From Ktedonobacterales bacterium (GTDB lineage Bacteria > Chloroflexota > Ktedonobacteria > Ktedonobacterales > DATBGS01): a stretch of 64,000 nucleotides of DNA. Positions 52,881-61,650 of this stretch are shown piece by piece (positions within the stretch are counted from its first letter, which is position 1; every line of letters begins with the position of its first letter). The DNA lies in contig DATBHW010000060.1 of assembly GCA_036557285.1 (NCBI GenBank), positions 62,001-126,000 on the forward strand, in the 5' to 3' direction. The notes under the pieces were generated by a model. It searched no databases. It was not told the origin of the DNA and saw only the letters and a list, made by a program, of their open reading frames with translations. A program made the translations under genes and the position numbers.

Positions 52881-54371
52881 TTATTCGCCGGTAATTAGGC
52901 TCCCATTGCCCAACTCCTCGGCTATCGCAGCGAATTGCTCCAGCGCCGCTTGCAAATCCTCCACAATACTGGCAGCAAGCACACTAGGCAAGGGCAGACT
53001 ATCAGCCCCCTCCAGGCTTTCATCGCGCAACCAGAACAGATCAAGACTCACCTTATCCCGTTTGAGCAATTCTTCGTAACTGAAGACGTGGAATCGCTTC
53101 GTCTCCTGGCGCTGATGGCGATTTTCTGGATGGTAGCAGGTCACGAAATCATCGAGATGAGCACGAGTGAGCGGATTGGTCTTGAGGGTGAAATTCTGGT
53201 TGGTGCGCAGATCATACACCCACAGTTCCTTCGTCCAGGGAGTCGCGCTGGCAGGCTTCTTGTCGAAGAACAGCACGTTCGCCTTGACGCCCTGCGCGTA
53301 GAAGATGCCGGTGGGGAGACGCAGCAGGGTATGCACCTCACACTCTTGCAGCAGCTTGCGCCGGACGGTCTCCCCAGCCCCACCTTCAAAGAGCACATTA
53401 TCTGGCACCACCACCGCCGCACGCCCGTTGATCTTGAGCAGGGTTTTGACGTGCTGGAGGAAGTTGAGTTGCTTGTTGCTGGTGCTGGCGGTGAAATCAT
53501 CCCGCACGATCACGCTAGCCTCGCGTTCCTCCTTGCCTTCCTCGTTGACATAAGTAACGCTGCTCTTGCGCCCGAACGGGGGATTGGTCAGCACCATATC
53601 AAAACGGTCGCCTGGGTCGCCACGTAAGCTATCAGCCACGCGAATGGGCACCTCGCTGCCGTCCTCATCGCCACCGATGCCGTGCAAGAAGAGATTCATC
53701 AGGCAGAGCCGCGCCGTGTTATCGACAATCTCCCAGCCATGCAACGCCTGGTAGCGAAGGAAGTGCTTCTGGTCCCGGTCTAGCTCATAGTGATGGGTGA
53801 TGTAGTCGTGAGCCGCCAGGAGAAAGCCACCTGTTCCGCAGGCCGGGTCGCAGATACGCTGATCGGGTTCAGGGCGCATCGCATCGACGGTGGCCCGAAT
53901 GAGCGCACGCGGCGTGAAGTATTGCCCGGCCCCACTCTTGAGGTCTTCCGCATTCTTCTGGAGCAGCCCTTCGTAGGCATCGCCCTTCACATCGGTATCC
54001 AGCGTGATCCAGGTTTCTCGATCAATCAGGTCCACGATGAGGCGACGGAGCTTGGCCGGGTCTTGAATCTTGTTCTGGGCTTTGCGGAAGATCAGGCCGA
54101 GCATGCCTGGTTGTTTCCCCAACTCTTCCAGGGTATGCCGGTAATGCGTCTCCAGGTCGTCCCCATCCCGCGCGAGTAGACTGGGCCAATCGTGCCCGGC
54201 TGGAATGCGCGAAGGCTGGTGATAGGGCGGCTGGGTGCGCTCGTGGGCCATCTTGAGGAACAGCAGGTAAGTCAGTTGCTCTACGTAGTCGCCGTAGGAC
54301 ATGCCATCGTCCCGCAGCAGATTGCAGTAATTCCAGAGGCGTTGCACTATCGCCTGGGAAGCGTTGCTCAT
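52881..54371 (-). CDS. hsdM: Type I restriction-modification methyltransferase subunit
   Basis: 496 residues, N6-adenine DNA methyltransferase of a type I system. The N-terminal HsdM_N region (about 1-140) is followed by the SAM-binding DPACGTGGFLL (about 195) and catalytic NPPFGRKS. The FTPRALIRATVDAMRPEP region before it is typical. It lies 25 bases downstream of hsdS. With HsdS it methylates the two half-sites; with HsdR it forms the restriction complex. The composition is like the flanking hsd genes. AAGGAG lies before ATG 54371. Confidence 0.94.
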   Translation of the reverse strand: MSNASQAIVQRLWNYCNLLRDDGMSYGDYVEQLTYLLFLKMAHERTQPPYHQPSRIPAGHDWPSLLARDGDDLETHYRHTLEELGKQPGMLGLIFRKAQNKIQDPAKLRRLIVDLIDRETWITLDTDVKGDAYEGLLQKNAEDLKSGAGQYFTPRALIRATVDAMRPEPDQRICDPACGTGGFLLAAHDYITHHYELDRDQKHFLRYQALHGWEIVDNTARLCLMNLFLHGIGGDEDGSEVPIRVADSLRGDPGDRFDMVLTNPPFGRKSSVTYVNEEGKEEREASVIVRDDFTASTSNKQLNFLQHVKTLLKINGRAAVVVPDNVLFEGGAGETVRRKLLQECEVHTLLRLPTGIFYAQGVKANVLFFDKKPASATPWTKELWVYDLRTNQNFTLKTNPLTRAHLDDFVTCYHPENRHQRQETKRFHVFSYEELLKRDKVSLDLFWLRDESLEGADSLPLPSVLAASIVEDLQAALEQFAAIAEELGNGSLITGE

Positions 54372-54396
54372 CTCAAGGGTACTCCTTCTCGCTGAT

Positions 54397-55968
54397 TCAT
54401 TCCTCGTCCCACAGGCTCACCTGCTCTGCCGCCACCCGCTCCACCTGTCTGGCCTCTATGAACACTGGCACCCGTTCCTTGTTCTGCTTCGTCGCTCGCT
54501 CTCGGCGTATCCGTTCCAGCAGCACACTCGCAGGCTCATCATTCGGGTCTTGGTGTACCAGCCGCCCAGCAAATGCCTCGCGTAAAATGCTCTGCCGCAG
54601 CCGTTCAGCGCGTTTGAGGTTGGCTTCGACTGTTGCCTCCAGTTCGCTTACCACCGAGAGGCGGCGTTCGACCTCAGCTATGATCCGTTCCTGCTCGACA
54701 AGAGATGGCAGTGGAACTGGACAATTGCGCAGTTGAGTCAGGTTAATAGAGGCCAAATTGGTTGTTTGTTTGCTAGCTTCGAGAAAATAGGCTTGCCCTT
54801 GCTCTGAATTCGCATAGGTGACTAACCATTGGGGTGGCATCCGCTGATCAATGAGCCGTGCTCGAAAGATATGGTTCTGGTGGATACAGGGTTGGATTTG
54901 ACCTTGCCAAAGTGCAGCGCGGCCTAGCTTATCAGCATCCCCACCTTCAGTCAGAACTACATCACCCTCATGAAGCAAATACCGATCAATTTCATCTGTG
55001 GGGACTTCAATGGTCTTCATTATCTCTAGATCAAGGAACCCCCTCTGAACATTAGCAACACGCAGATAGGGCAATTCCACCGTAGAACGGCCAGCCAGAT
55101 TGCGACCCTTGGTGACGCCGCCTACAACATTAGTCAATTGCTCTACACTTGCCCAGCACCATCCCTCCGGCAACGCTGGCAGGTCTGTCGTATCCGGCCC
55201 AGCAGACTCCTCGTAGCGTACCTTCGCCGGGTCTTTGCCCTTCATTCGCATATCAACTCCCCACCGGGCACGCCGCTCAGCCAGGATGCGCTGCAACAAG
55301 ACGGAGGCAGGTTCGGTATCAGGATGCTCGGCCCGCCAGGCTTCCGTCAGCTTCCCCTCTACCGCTGCTTTGAGGACTGCCGCCCGATAACGTTTGAGCC
55401 TGGTCTGTGCTGATTTGAGCGCCGCTACACCTGCATCCAGTCGGGTGAACTGCTGCTCAATGGCGGCCACGATGCGCTGATGCTCGGCAAGAGGGGCGAG
55501 AGAAATCTCAAGTTGGCGAATATATTCTAAGCCTAAATCGGGCTGGCTACTTGCACGAATATGACGCCGCATTTGCTCTTGTAGACCTGCTGAACGAAGA
55601 GCATAGAGCAAATAATCAACCAGTTCAGGCAAGTGAAGCGTTTTTATAATGGCTATGCTGTATGATGCCTGGAATGGAGCATCTGTGGAGACTTTCCTGA
55701 CCTCACCGATAGTTCCATATCGAGAAAGAAGAATATCACCTTGTTCCGGTATGATCTTTCTGGTTAGAGCTGTGTAGTCTTCAGGTGAGATGCGTTTAGC
55801 GCCTTCGAAATCAATCTGGTTGTCTCCATAGAAATCCTTGGTACTGATGTAAGGTATTCCAGACTCTACTGCACGAGGCATTTTATGGTCTACATCACCA
55901 ATGCGCACAGTTATATCTGCTAAGGCGGTCCAACACCATCCTGGTGGTAGTTTGTTCTCCTCACTCAT
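54397..55968 (-). CDS. hsdS: Type I restriction-modification specificity subunit
   Basis: 523 residues with two target-recognition domains (about 15-165 and 255-415), each followed by a long helix that spaces them. One helix region reads IVAAIEQQFTRLDAGVAALKSAQTRLKRYRAAVLKAAVEGKLTEAW, the other IIAEVERRLSVVSELEATVEANLKRAERLRQSILREAFAGRLV. This is the normal full-length design and recognises a bipartite sequence, not predictable here. The stop of hsdR overlaps its start (ATGA type), so the genes are translationally coupled. It is transcribed before hsdM. Confidence 0.94.
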   Translation of the reverse strand: MSEENKLPPGWCWTALADITVRIGDVDHKMPRAVESGIPYISTKDFYGDNQIDFEGAKRISPEDYTALTRKIIPEQGDILLSRYGTIGEVRKVSTDAPFQASYSIAIIKTLHLPELVDYLLYALRSAGLQEQMRRHIRASSQPDLGLEYIRQLEISLAPLAEHQRIVAAIEQQFTRLDAGVAALKSAQTRLKRYRAAVLKAAVEGKLTEAWRAEHPDTEPASVLLQRILAERRARWGVDMRMKGKDPAKVRYEESAGPDTTDLPALPEGWCWASVEQLTNVVGGVTKGRNLAGRSTVELPYLRVANVQRGFLDLEIMKTIEVPTDEIDRYLLHEGDVVLTEGGDADKLGRAALWQGQIQPCIHQNHIFRARLIDQRMPPQWLVTYANSEQGQAYFLEASKQTTNLASINLTQLRNCPVPLPSLVEQERIIAEVERRLSVVSELEATVEANLKRAERLRQSILREAFAGRLVHQDPNDEPASVLLERIRRERATKQNKERVPVFIEARQVERVAAEQVSLWDEE

Positions 55969-58754
55969 GCCACGAGCCTCTCATTGATGTCTTGGAGCAT
56001 TGCTGGAAACTCCTGCCCAAAGACTTGATATGCCTTGCCCAGCCCACCCCGCTGGCTGAAGGGCACGTTATCGAAATCACTCGGATCGATGGTCAGTGAG
56101 GTCGCCACATGCTCCCGCATCAACTCCAACCATTGCCGCTGCTCCGGGGTGAAGGGTTGCCCTCGTCGCTGCTCCTGCTCCTCCAGCCAAATGGCAAAGC
56201 GTCGGCGGATGACCTCCGCATATGGCTCCAACCTGGCCTCCTGATCGTGCTCCCGCTCCAGCGCATACCGCACCAACGCCACCAGGTCGGTGAGCAGATG
56301 CCTCGTCCCCACGCCCTGCACCCGTGCCCCATCCAGCCGTTGATACGCCTGCCAGAGCTTGTCGGTCGTCAATCCGAGCGGAGGCGCTTGAATGGCTGCG
56401 GCCAGTTGCTTGATGTCCTTCAGGCGGAGCGTTGCATGGCGTGGGCCGTTGTAGAGTACCTGGAGGGCCGTAATCTCATCTCGATGCTCCTCAATGAACT
56501 GCCGAAAGCTCCCCACCGCCTGCCGAGCCTGCTCCTCCGCTCTGGCATCCCACTCTGCTGCTAACAGCGTATCCTGGCTCACCACATCAATCGTCTGTTC
56601 GTCGCGCTTCTGAATGTCAATCAAGAGCTTGCGTAAGGCTGGGTTGTCAAACGGGGCTACTACCCCGGCCATAAGGAGCTTCGCTGCCTTCTGAATTGCC
56701 TGTTCATCCGGCTCCTTTTGCCCGGTGGCTTGTCGCGCAATCTCCAGATGTTGGTCAGGGTCACAGGCAGCAATCAGCGCCTCGGCCAGGTCACGAATCT
56801 CCATCCCATCGGCCTGCTGTATAATCTCCTTCTGATCCGCCAGTGTCGCTTTGCGCCCCAACCGTCCCAGCCGCCCGGCCAGCGAGAGCAGCGTATCCTC
56901 ATCACGATTGCCCAAGGCCACCGAGGTCAGCAGCTTGTCAAACGGCACCGAGCGTTTGCGTTCCAATGATGGTTCATCCGTCTTCAGTCGCTCACACACC
57001 CCAACCGCATCCACCAGCACGAAACGGTCTTTGCTGCGCGCATCGGGCGTGACCGCTTGAAAGTCATCGTCCGAGATCGTGCGGGTGCCGCGCCCTTTCA
57101 TCTGTTCGAAGAAGCCCTTGCCCCTGACTGAGCGCATAAAGAGCAGCACTTCCAGTGGCTTAACATCGGTGCCAGTGGCGATCATATCCACCGTGACGGC
57201 GATGCGCGGATAGAAGCTGTTGCGGAAGCTGGCGATGAGGTCTTCAGGCTTGCTGCCGGTGGTCTTGTAGGTGATCTTCTGGGCAAAGTCGTTGCCCCGG
57301 CCAAACTCCTCGCGTACAATCTGTACAATGTCATCAGCGTGGCTATCATCCTTGGCGAAGATCAGCGTCTTGGGCACTTCCTTGCGGCCAGGGAAGAGGT
57401 CGGTAAAGAGGGCATCGCGGTAGGCGCGGATGACGGTGCGAATCTGATCTGGGGTGACGACATCCCGATCAAGTTGACTAGCCCCGTAGTTGATCTCCTC
57501 ATCGACCTGTTCCCAGCGTTTCGCTCGCGTCAGCCTATCCCGCTTATCAACGTAGTAGCCCTGCTCGATGGTGCTACCCCGCTCGGTAATCGCCGTGCGA
57601 ATCCGATAGACCTGATAATCGACATTGACGCCATCAGCCACCGCCCGCTCGTGCCCATACTCCATGACCAGATTGCTATTGAAGAAGCCAAACGTCTGCT
57701 TGTTAGGCGTGGCTGTCAGGCCAACGGTGAAGGCATCAAAATACTCCAGCACGCCCCGCCAGAGGTTGTAGATGCTCCTATGGCACTCATCGGTAATAAT
57801 CACATCAAACGTCTCGATGGGCACCTGGGGGTTGTAAAGCACTTCCTTGGGGGGCTGGGAGGCAAGGGTAGCATCCAGATCAAAGAGGGAGCCTTCTTCC
57901 AAGGACGCATCAAACTCTGGCTCGCCGGAGAGGATGGAGTAGAGGCGCTGAATGGTGCTGATGCAGACCCGTGCGACCCGATCAATTGAGTTACTTTGCA
58001 GGTGTTGGACATTATACAGTTCGGTAAACTTGCGCCCATCATCCGGCGTAATAAACTGTTCAAACTCCTTGAGCGTTTGTCGTCCCAGATTGGAACGATC
58101 TACCAGGAAGAGCACCCGCCGCGCCCCGCCGAATTTGATGAGCCGGTAGACACTGCTGACTGCCATGTAGGTCTTGCCGCTGCCCGTCGCCATCTGCACT
58201 AACGCGCGTGGCCGGTTCTGCCAAAATGATCGCTCTAGATTGGTGATCGCTTCCACCTGGCATTCACGCAGCCCGGTGCGAGGAAGTGGGGGCAGGCGAA
58301 GGAGACGCGCTCGCATAATCTGGTTCTCACTGGCTTCGGGAGCCTGGGCCAGCCATTCAGCCAACGTCTCAGGCCGATGGAAAGCAAAGACGGAGCGGCT
58401 GCGTGGATCGGGGTCCAAGCCATTGGTGAAGCGGGTTTCTACTCCAGTCGTCTCATAAGCAAAGGGCAGCGGAAAGCAGGCGACAGGGAGCGCACCTGGA
58501 CGGCCTTCACGATACTTTGTACTCTGCACCTCGACCCCGGTGAGCGTCTCGCCTTCTTTCTTGGCCTCCACCACCCCTACCGCCTGGCGATCTACCACGA
58601 GCAGATAATCGGTTGGGCCGGTTGAAAGCGGAAACTCACGAATGGCAACCCCTCTTCCAGCACCCAGATTCAGCGCCCCAAAATCCTGCACTACCCACCC
58701 AGCCTGAGCGAGCATACCATCAATCTTCTGACGGGCTTTCGCTTCCGGTGTCAT
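55965..58754 (-). CDS. hsdR: Type I restriction-modification restriction/translocase subunit
   Basis: 929 residues. An N-terminal HSDR_N nuclease (about 30-110) holds Asp in TDYLLVVDRQ and EAKK, the PD-(D/E)XK site. The SF2 translocase shows MATGSGKTYMAV (Walker A), ITDECHRS (DEAH-like) and the later VLLFMRSVRGKGFFEQMKGRGTRT. An EcoEI-type C-terminal domain follows. ATG 58754 follows GGAAGGAGG; an extra eight codons begin at GTG 58778. hsdR comes first in the operon, ahead of hsdS and hsdM, so all three subunits are present and look intact. Confidence 0.95.
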   Translation of the reverse strand: MTPEAKARQKIDGMLAQAGWVVQDFGALNLGAGRGVAIREFPLSTGPTDYLLVVDRQAVGVVEAKKEGETLTGVEVQSTKYREGRPGALPVACFPLPFAYETTGVETRFTNGLDPDPRSRSVFAFHRPETLAEWLAQAPEASENQIMRARLLRLPPLPRTGLRECQVEAITNLERSFWQNRPRALVQMATGSGKTYMAVSSVYRLIKFGGARRVLFLVDRSNLGRQTLKEFEQFITPDDGRKFTELYNVQHLQSNSIDRVARVCISTIQRLYSILSGEPEFDASLEEGSLFDLDATLASQPPKEVLYNPQVPIETFDVIITDECHRSIYNLWRGVLEYFDAFTVGLTATPNKQTFGFFNSNLVMEYGHERAVADGVNVDYQVYRIRTAITERGSTIEQGYYVDKRDRLTRAKRWEQVDEEINYGASQLDRDVVTPDQIRTVIRAYRDALFTDLFPGRKEVPKTLIFAKDDSHADDIVQIVREEFGRGNDFAQKITYKTTGSKPEDLIASFRNSFYPRIAVTVDMIATGTDVKPLEVLLFMRSVRGKGFFEQMKGRGTRTISDDDFQAVTPDARSKDRFVLVDAVGVCERLKTDEPSLERKRSVPFDKLLTSVALGNRDEDTLLSLAGRLGRLGRKATLADQKEIIQQADGMEIRDLAEALIAACDPDQHLEIARQATGQKEPDEQAIQKAAKLLMAGVVAPFDNPALRKLLIDIQKRDEQTIDVVSQDTLLAAEWDARAEEQARQAVGSFRQFIEEHRDEITALQVLYNGPRHATLRLKDIKQLAAAIQAPPLGLTTDKLWQAYQRLDGARVQGVGTRHLLTDLVALVRYALEREHDQEARLEPYAEVIRRRFAIWLEEQEQRRGQPFTPEQRQWLELMREHVATSLTIDPSDFDNVPFSQRGGLGKAYQVFGQEFPAMLQDINERLVA

Positions 58755-58810
58755 GGATTCGGCCTCCTTCCCTACCACCTGACATCATGAGGAAAAGTTC
58801 AAGCAAGGAC

Positions 58811-58819
58811 AGTATAGCA
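58811..58819 (-). promoter_or_regulatory. Extended -10 promoter for the hsd operon
   Basis: On the minus strand TGCTATACT lies about 57 bases before the hsdR ATG. The -35 region at 17-18 bases is poor, so activity would depend on the extended -10. Confidence 0.5.
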
Positions 58820-58889
58820 GAACACAGCCGCAGAAGGAAAGGAGCAATCAACTTCCCCATCTGAGATAAAAGATGATGGCTCGAAGACT

Positions 58890-59111
58890 TTGCTAAATCC
58901 TGCGCCCCCCCACGACGTAGCGATCAAGGCAATCTTTCTCCTGTGGAGGAGGGGGAGATGGGAGCAGTTGCGCCAGGTCTTCCCCGACCTCTCAAGGGCG
59001 GAGATCAACGCGAAGTTTGTTGCCTTTGATGAGGATTTCATCGAGGGCAATGCAGGGATCAAGACTGACGATCAGGTGTTCGGCCTGGTCAGGTGGCTGA
59101 TGCAGCACTGA
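58890..59111 (+). pseudogene. Protein-like fragment without a clear start
   Basis: A frame reading AIKAIFLLWRRGRWEQLRQVFPDLSRAEINAKFVAFDEDFIEGNAGI and ending RWLMQH has protein-like composition. It has no ribosome site or good start; it opens at a TTG just before a run of seven Cs. It lies in the 1.04-kb gap between hsdR and the cargo genes, and may be the tail of a decayed gene. No family is recognised. Confidence 0.35.
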
Positions 59112-59301
59112 GTGTGTCAACTTTATCTGCGCTTTGAGGAGCCGAAGGGCTACAAAGTCAAATACGAACAGCCAGCGTTACTCGCCAATTATTCAAGCGT
59201 CCAATCAGAAGGGTGCTCGAAAGATTGGATAAGGCCGAACACGGGGAGAGCGGATGGGGGATAGATATAACGCCTGTCCAGTTAGGCTGGATAGCCACTG
59301 T

Positions 59302-59356
59302 CCCATTTTTTGGGATAGTCCCAATTATTGGGCGAGTAACTGCCCCAAATTTTGGG
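59302..59356. repeat. Array of three 13-bp palindromes
   Basis: CCCATTTTTTGGG (59302), CCCAATTATTGGG (59320) and CCCAAATTTTGGG (59344) follow each other with starts 18 and 24 bases apart. The two right units continue similarly, as GGCGAGTA and GGTGAGTA. The conserved CCCA/TGGG ends around a variable AT core, in non-coding DNA of the island, fit operator or iteron sites for a regulator or replication initiator. Confidence 0.75.
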
Positions 59357-59481
59357 TGAGTAGGCGCGACTCCCTGCGCAGAATCTAGCTGCTCCCAGGA
59401 GGGACTGCCCCTTCAGAGGGGCGTGTATCTTAAAACGAACCTGGTCCTGTATCGAAATTCGGTACTGTTCCCTTCCCTGGT

Positions 59482-59550
59482 ACAGTGTCCTCTGAGGAAC
59501 CAGTAACAGGGTCCGTTGCGGATACGGTGCCCTCTGCGGAACCAGTTGCT
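59482..59550. repeat. Degenerate 42-bp repeat in non-coding DNA
   Basis: A unit beginning ACAGTGTCCTCTGAGGAACC is followed 42 bases later by a similar one beginning ACGGTGCCCTCTGCGGAACC. In one frame it would read EEPVTGSVADTVPSAEPV, but no start or ribosome site supports a gene. Confidence 0.5.
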
Positions 59551-59792
59551 GCGCTTACTTTGCCCTTTTCGGGATATAGCCCCAGATATAGAAGGTACTG
59601 GAAGGGCTGGAGGCTGGCCCCACAGCCCCACCCTCTGCCGTGTACACGATGGAGATGGGGGCAGGTTTCCGGTTTTTGTCCCCTCAAAAAGAATAACTGA
59701 GGGCCAGGGCGGGGCATGCCTAGCCCTGAATAGCGTACTTGAAAGGCGCGTGCGCGGCATGCGCTTTTCTGTTGCCTTTTTGGAAGGAGGCA

Positions 59793-60017
59793 ATGCGGTT
59801 GGAAAAGATGCTTGATTTCTACGACAGATGGGCGGCTGCTTATGCGCTGGCGACAGGCGTAAAATTGGTAAAGGTGCTGCCCGGTGGATGGACAGCATAC
59901 ACGTTTGATGATTCAGACGGGCAAGCCAGTAGAGCATTAGGCGAATGGCGAGCAGGGCAGGCATTGGTACAGGCCAAAGCATATGCGGAGGCGTTCAGAC
60001 AATTGAGACGTTATTAA
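59793..60017 (+). CDS. Small island cargo protein (74 residues)
   Basis: MRLEKMLDFYDRWAAAYALATGVKLVKVLPGGWTAYTFDDSDGQASRALGEWRAGQALVQAKAYAEAFRQLRRY. No family is recognised; the composition is protein-like with a likely helical end. ATG 59793 is right behind GGAAGGAGGCA, an excellent ribosome site. It is 35 bases before the next gene on the same strand and probably co-transcribed with it, downstream of the palindrome array. Confidence 0.6.
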   Translation: MRLEKMLDFYDRWAAAYALATGVKLVKVLPGGWTAYTFDDSDGQASRALGEWRAGQALVQAKAYAEAFRQLRRY

Positions 60018-60052
60018 GGCCGCAAACGGCACAGAAAGGGACAGGTGTAAGG

Positions 60053-60952
60053 TTGAAAGAGTTATCTGAGGATGCACGGCGGCTCATCCATGCGTATGTA
60101 GAACACGGCGTTACAGTGCAGGATGCTGCAACAATGGCGGGGCTAGGCGCAATAGAAAGGGTGAAGGCGCTATCAGAGCTACGGCAGACTGGCTTGCTTA
60201 CGGGGGATACGGCAGACACCCTGGTTATCAAAGATTGGGCAGGGGTGCTGCCCTGCCCAGATGAAGGAAAGAAAGAAGAAGAGCAGGCATTTCTGCCTGC
60301 TCAGACTGATACCTCCCCATCTGCCTCCAGGTGTTCGGCAACTGGGGAGGGGGAAGGGGTGCACCCCTTCCCTGAAGGAAGGAAAGAAGAACCCAGTCGG
60401 GATGAAAGACGTACCATCCCTTCCCTTCTCTTTCCCTCCCCTCCCATATCTTATCGTTATACTGGTGCGAAAGCTGCCGAGCTTGAATACCCAGAACCGG
60501 ACCCAGGCTGGTTTAATCAAGGAACTGCTATAGCGAAGGATAGGGAAAGCTATTGGGCATTGGTAGAATACTATCAAGGCTATGCAGACGGCGTAGCGGA
60601 TGTATTTAGGGAAGTAGATGAGCAGGTAGCAAGGCTTGGGTACGGCACGCCTAGGACAGAAGGGCAGAAATGGCGCAATAAGCAGAAGGGCTTGGTACAA
60701 CAGGCTTGGGGTGTCTTTTTCAGGTACAACCATCCGCTCACCAACCTGTACGCAAAGAAGCTGCTGCATGCCTGCGATAACAGGATGGAGAAGCTACTAG
60801 ACTTTATGGCACATGTCGCCCCACGTCTCCACCTCCCAGAGAACTTCTCAGAAAAAGGGAAGCCGCTGAAGTTTCCATTTGCTTACATCATGAAACTGAT
60901 TGAGAAGGATAAGCAGGGGAAGCCAATAGACGATGGTATGCCCATCTTCTGA
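60053..60952 (+). CDS. Island cargo protein with HTH-like N-terminus and low-complexity linker
   Basis: 299 residues from TTG 60053, with AAGGGACAGG before it at a loose spacing; an ATG frame reaches back to 59945 but overlaps the previous gene. The N-terminus (LKELSEDARRLIHAYVEHGVTVQDAATMAGLGAIERVKALSELRQTGLL) resembles a winged-helix DNA-binding unit. A low-complexity region (about 70-120, Ser/Glu/Pro/Lys-rich) follows. The C-terminal 160 residues look folded, with DNRMEKLLDFMAHVAPRLHLPENF, and match nothing I recognise. It may be a regulator or a replication accessory of the island. Confidence 0.55.
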   Translation: MKELSEDARRLIHAYVEHGVTVQDAATMAGLGAIERVKALSELRQTGLLTGDTADTLVIKDWAGVLPCPDEGKKEEEQAFLPAQTDTSPSASRCSATGEGEGVHPFPEGRKEEPSRDERRTIPSLLFPSPPISYRYTGAKAAELEYPEPDPGWFNQGTAIAKDRESYWALVEYYQGYADGVADVFREVDEQVARLGYGTPRTEGQKWRNKQKGLVQQAWGVFFRYNHPLTNLYAKKLLHACDNRMEKLLDFMAHVAPRLHLPENFSEKGKPLKFPFAYIMKLIEKDKQGKPIDDGMPIF

Positions 60953-61077
60953 GGATGGCCGGACAGGATAGGTACGGATGCCTACTCTGCTTTTCTTTTG
61001 CCTTGTTACCAGTCATACAGAAAAGCGTTTTAATGCTTGAAAGCCACAATCAAACTGATGTGCAGATGGAGGGAAAG

Positions 61078-61650
61078 ATGAAGCAGAAGCCTTGGAACGA
61101 GCAGCCAAAGGGAAAGAAAATCGTGGCGGTGCTTGCCGCGCTTATTTCCCTCGTGTTTCTTCTGGCATGCAGCGATACATTGGATGCCGAGATAAATGCA
61201 ACGGAGACAGCCCAAGCCCTTACACCCACACCTACGCCTACCCTTGTTCACCAAATTACTGACCTCGTGACGCACTACAAGCCGGACGGTACTTCTGATA
61301 ATCTGCAAGGGGTTATCACTGGCGCTGCCCAAAATGGAACCATCTACCGGGTTGACATTACAGAAAAAAAGACAAAGCTTGGGGCGCTGACTGCTCGCGG
61401 AGTCATTCAACGGGATACCTACGACATCATGGACGCCCTATATGCAAGCAGTCTCCATCCAACTTCTGTGACGGTGCGCGTCTTTGGTCCCTTCACGGAT
61501 AAATACGGCAATACCAGTAATGAGGAGTGGGCGTTAGCGATCTTGACCAAAGAGACAGAAGAAAAGTTCAACTGGAAGGGGCTGACCTATCGAAGCGCAT
61601 GGGCCGTCTACGATCAGGCCAAATATCTGATGGATTGGTTGCAGGAGTGA
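61078..61650 (+). CDS. Island-encoded lipoprotein of unknown function
   Basis: 190 residues. After a basic start, the hydrophobic helix IVAVLAALISLVFLLAC (lipobox LLAC, Cys near residue 31) gives a lipid-anchored secreted protein. A TPTPTPT linker follows, then a folded domain: TDLVTHYKPDGTSDNLQGVITGAAQNGTIYRVDITEKK and TSVTVRVFGPFTDKYGNTSNEEWALAIL. No family is recognised. ATG 61078 follows GGAGGG. It is the last gene of the island before about 1 kb of non-coding DNA, and may act at the host surface, for example against superinfection; that is speculation. Confidence 0.65.
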   Translation: MKQKPWNEQPKGKKIVAVLAALISLVFLLACSDTLDAEINATETAQALTPTPTPTLVHQITDLVTHYKPDGTSDNLQGVITGAAQNGTIYRVDITEKKTKLGALTARGVIQRDTYDIMDALYASSLHPTSVTVRVFGPFTDKYGNTSNEEWALAILTKETEEKFNWKGLTYRSAWAVYDQAKYLMDWLQE

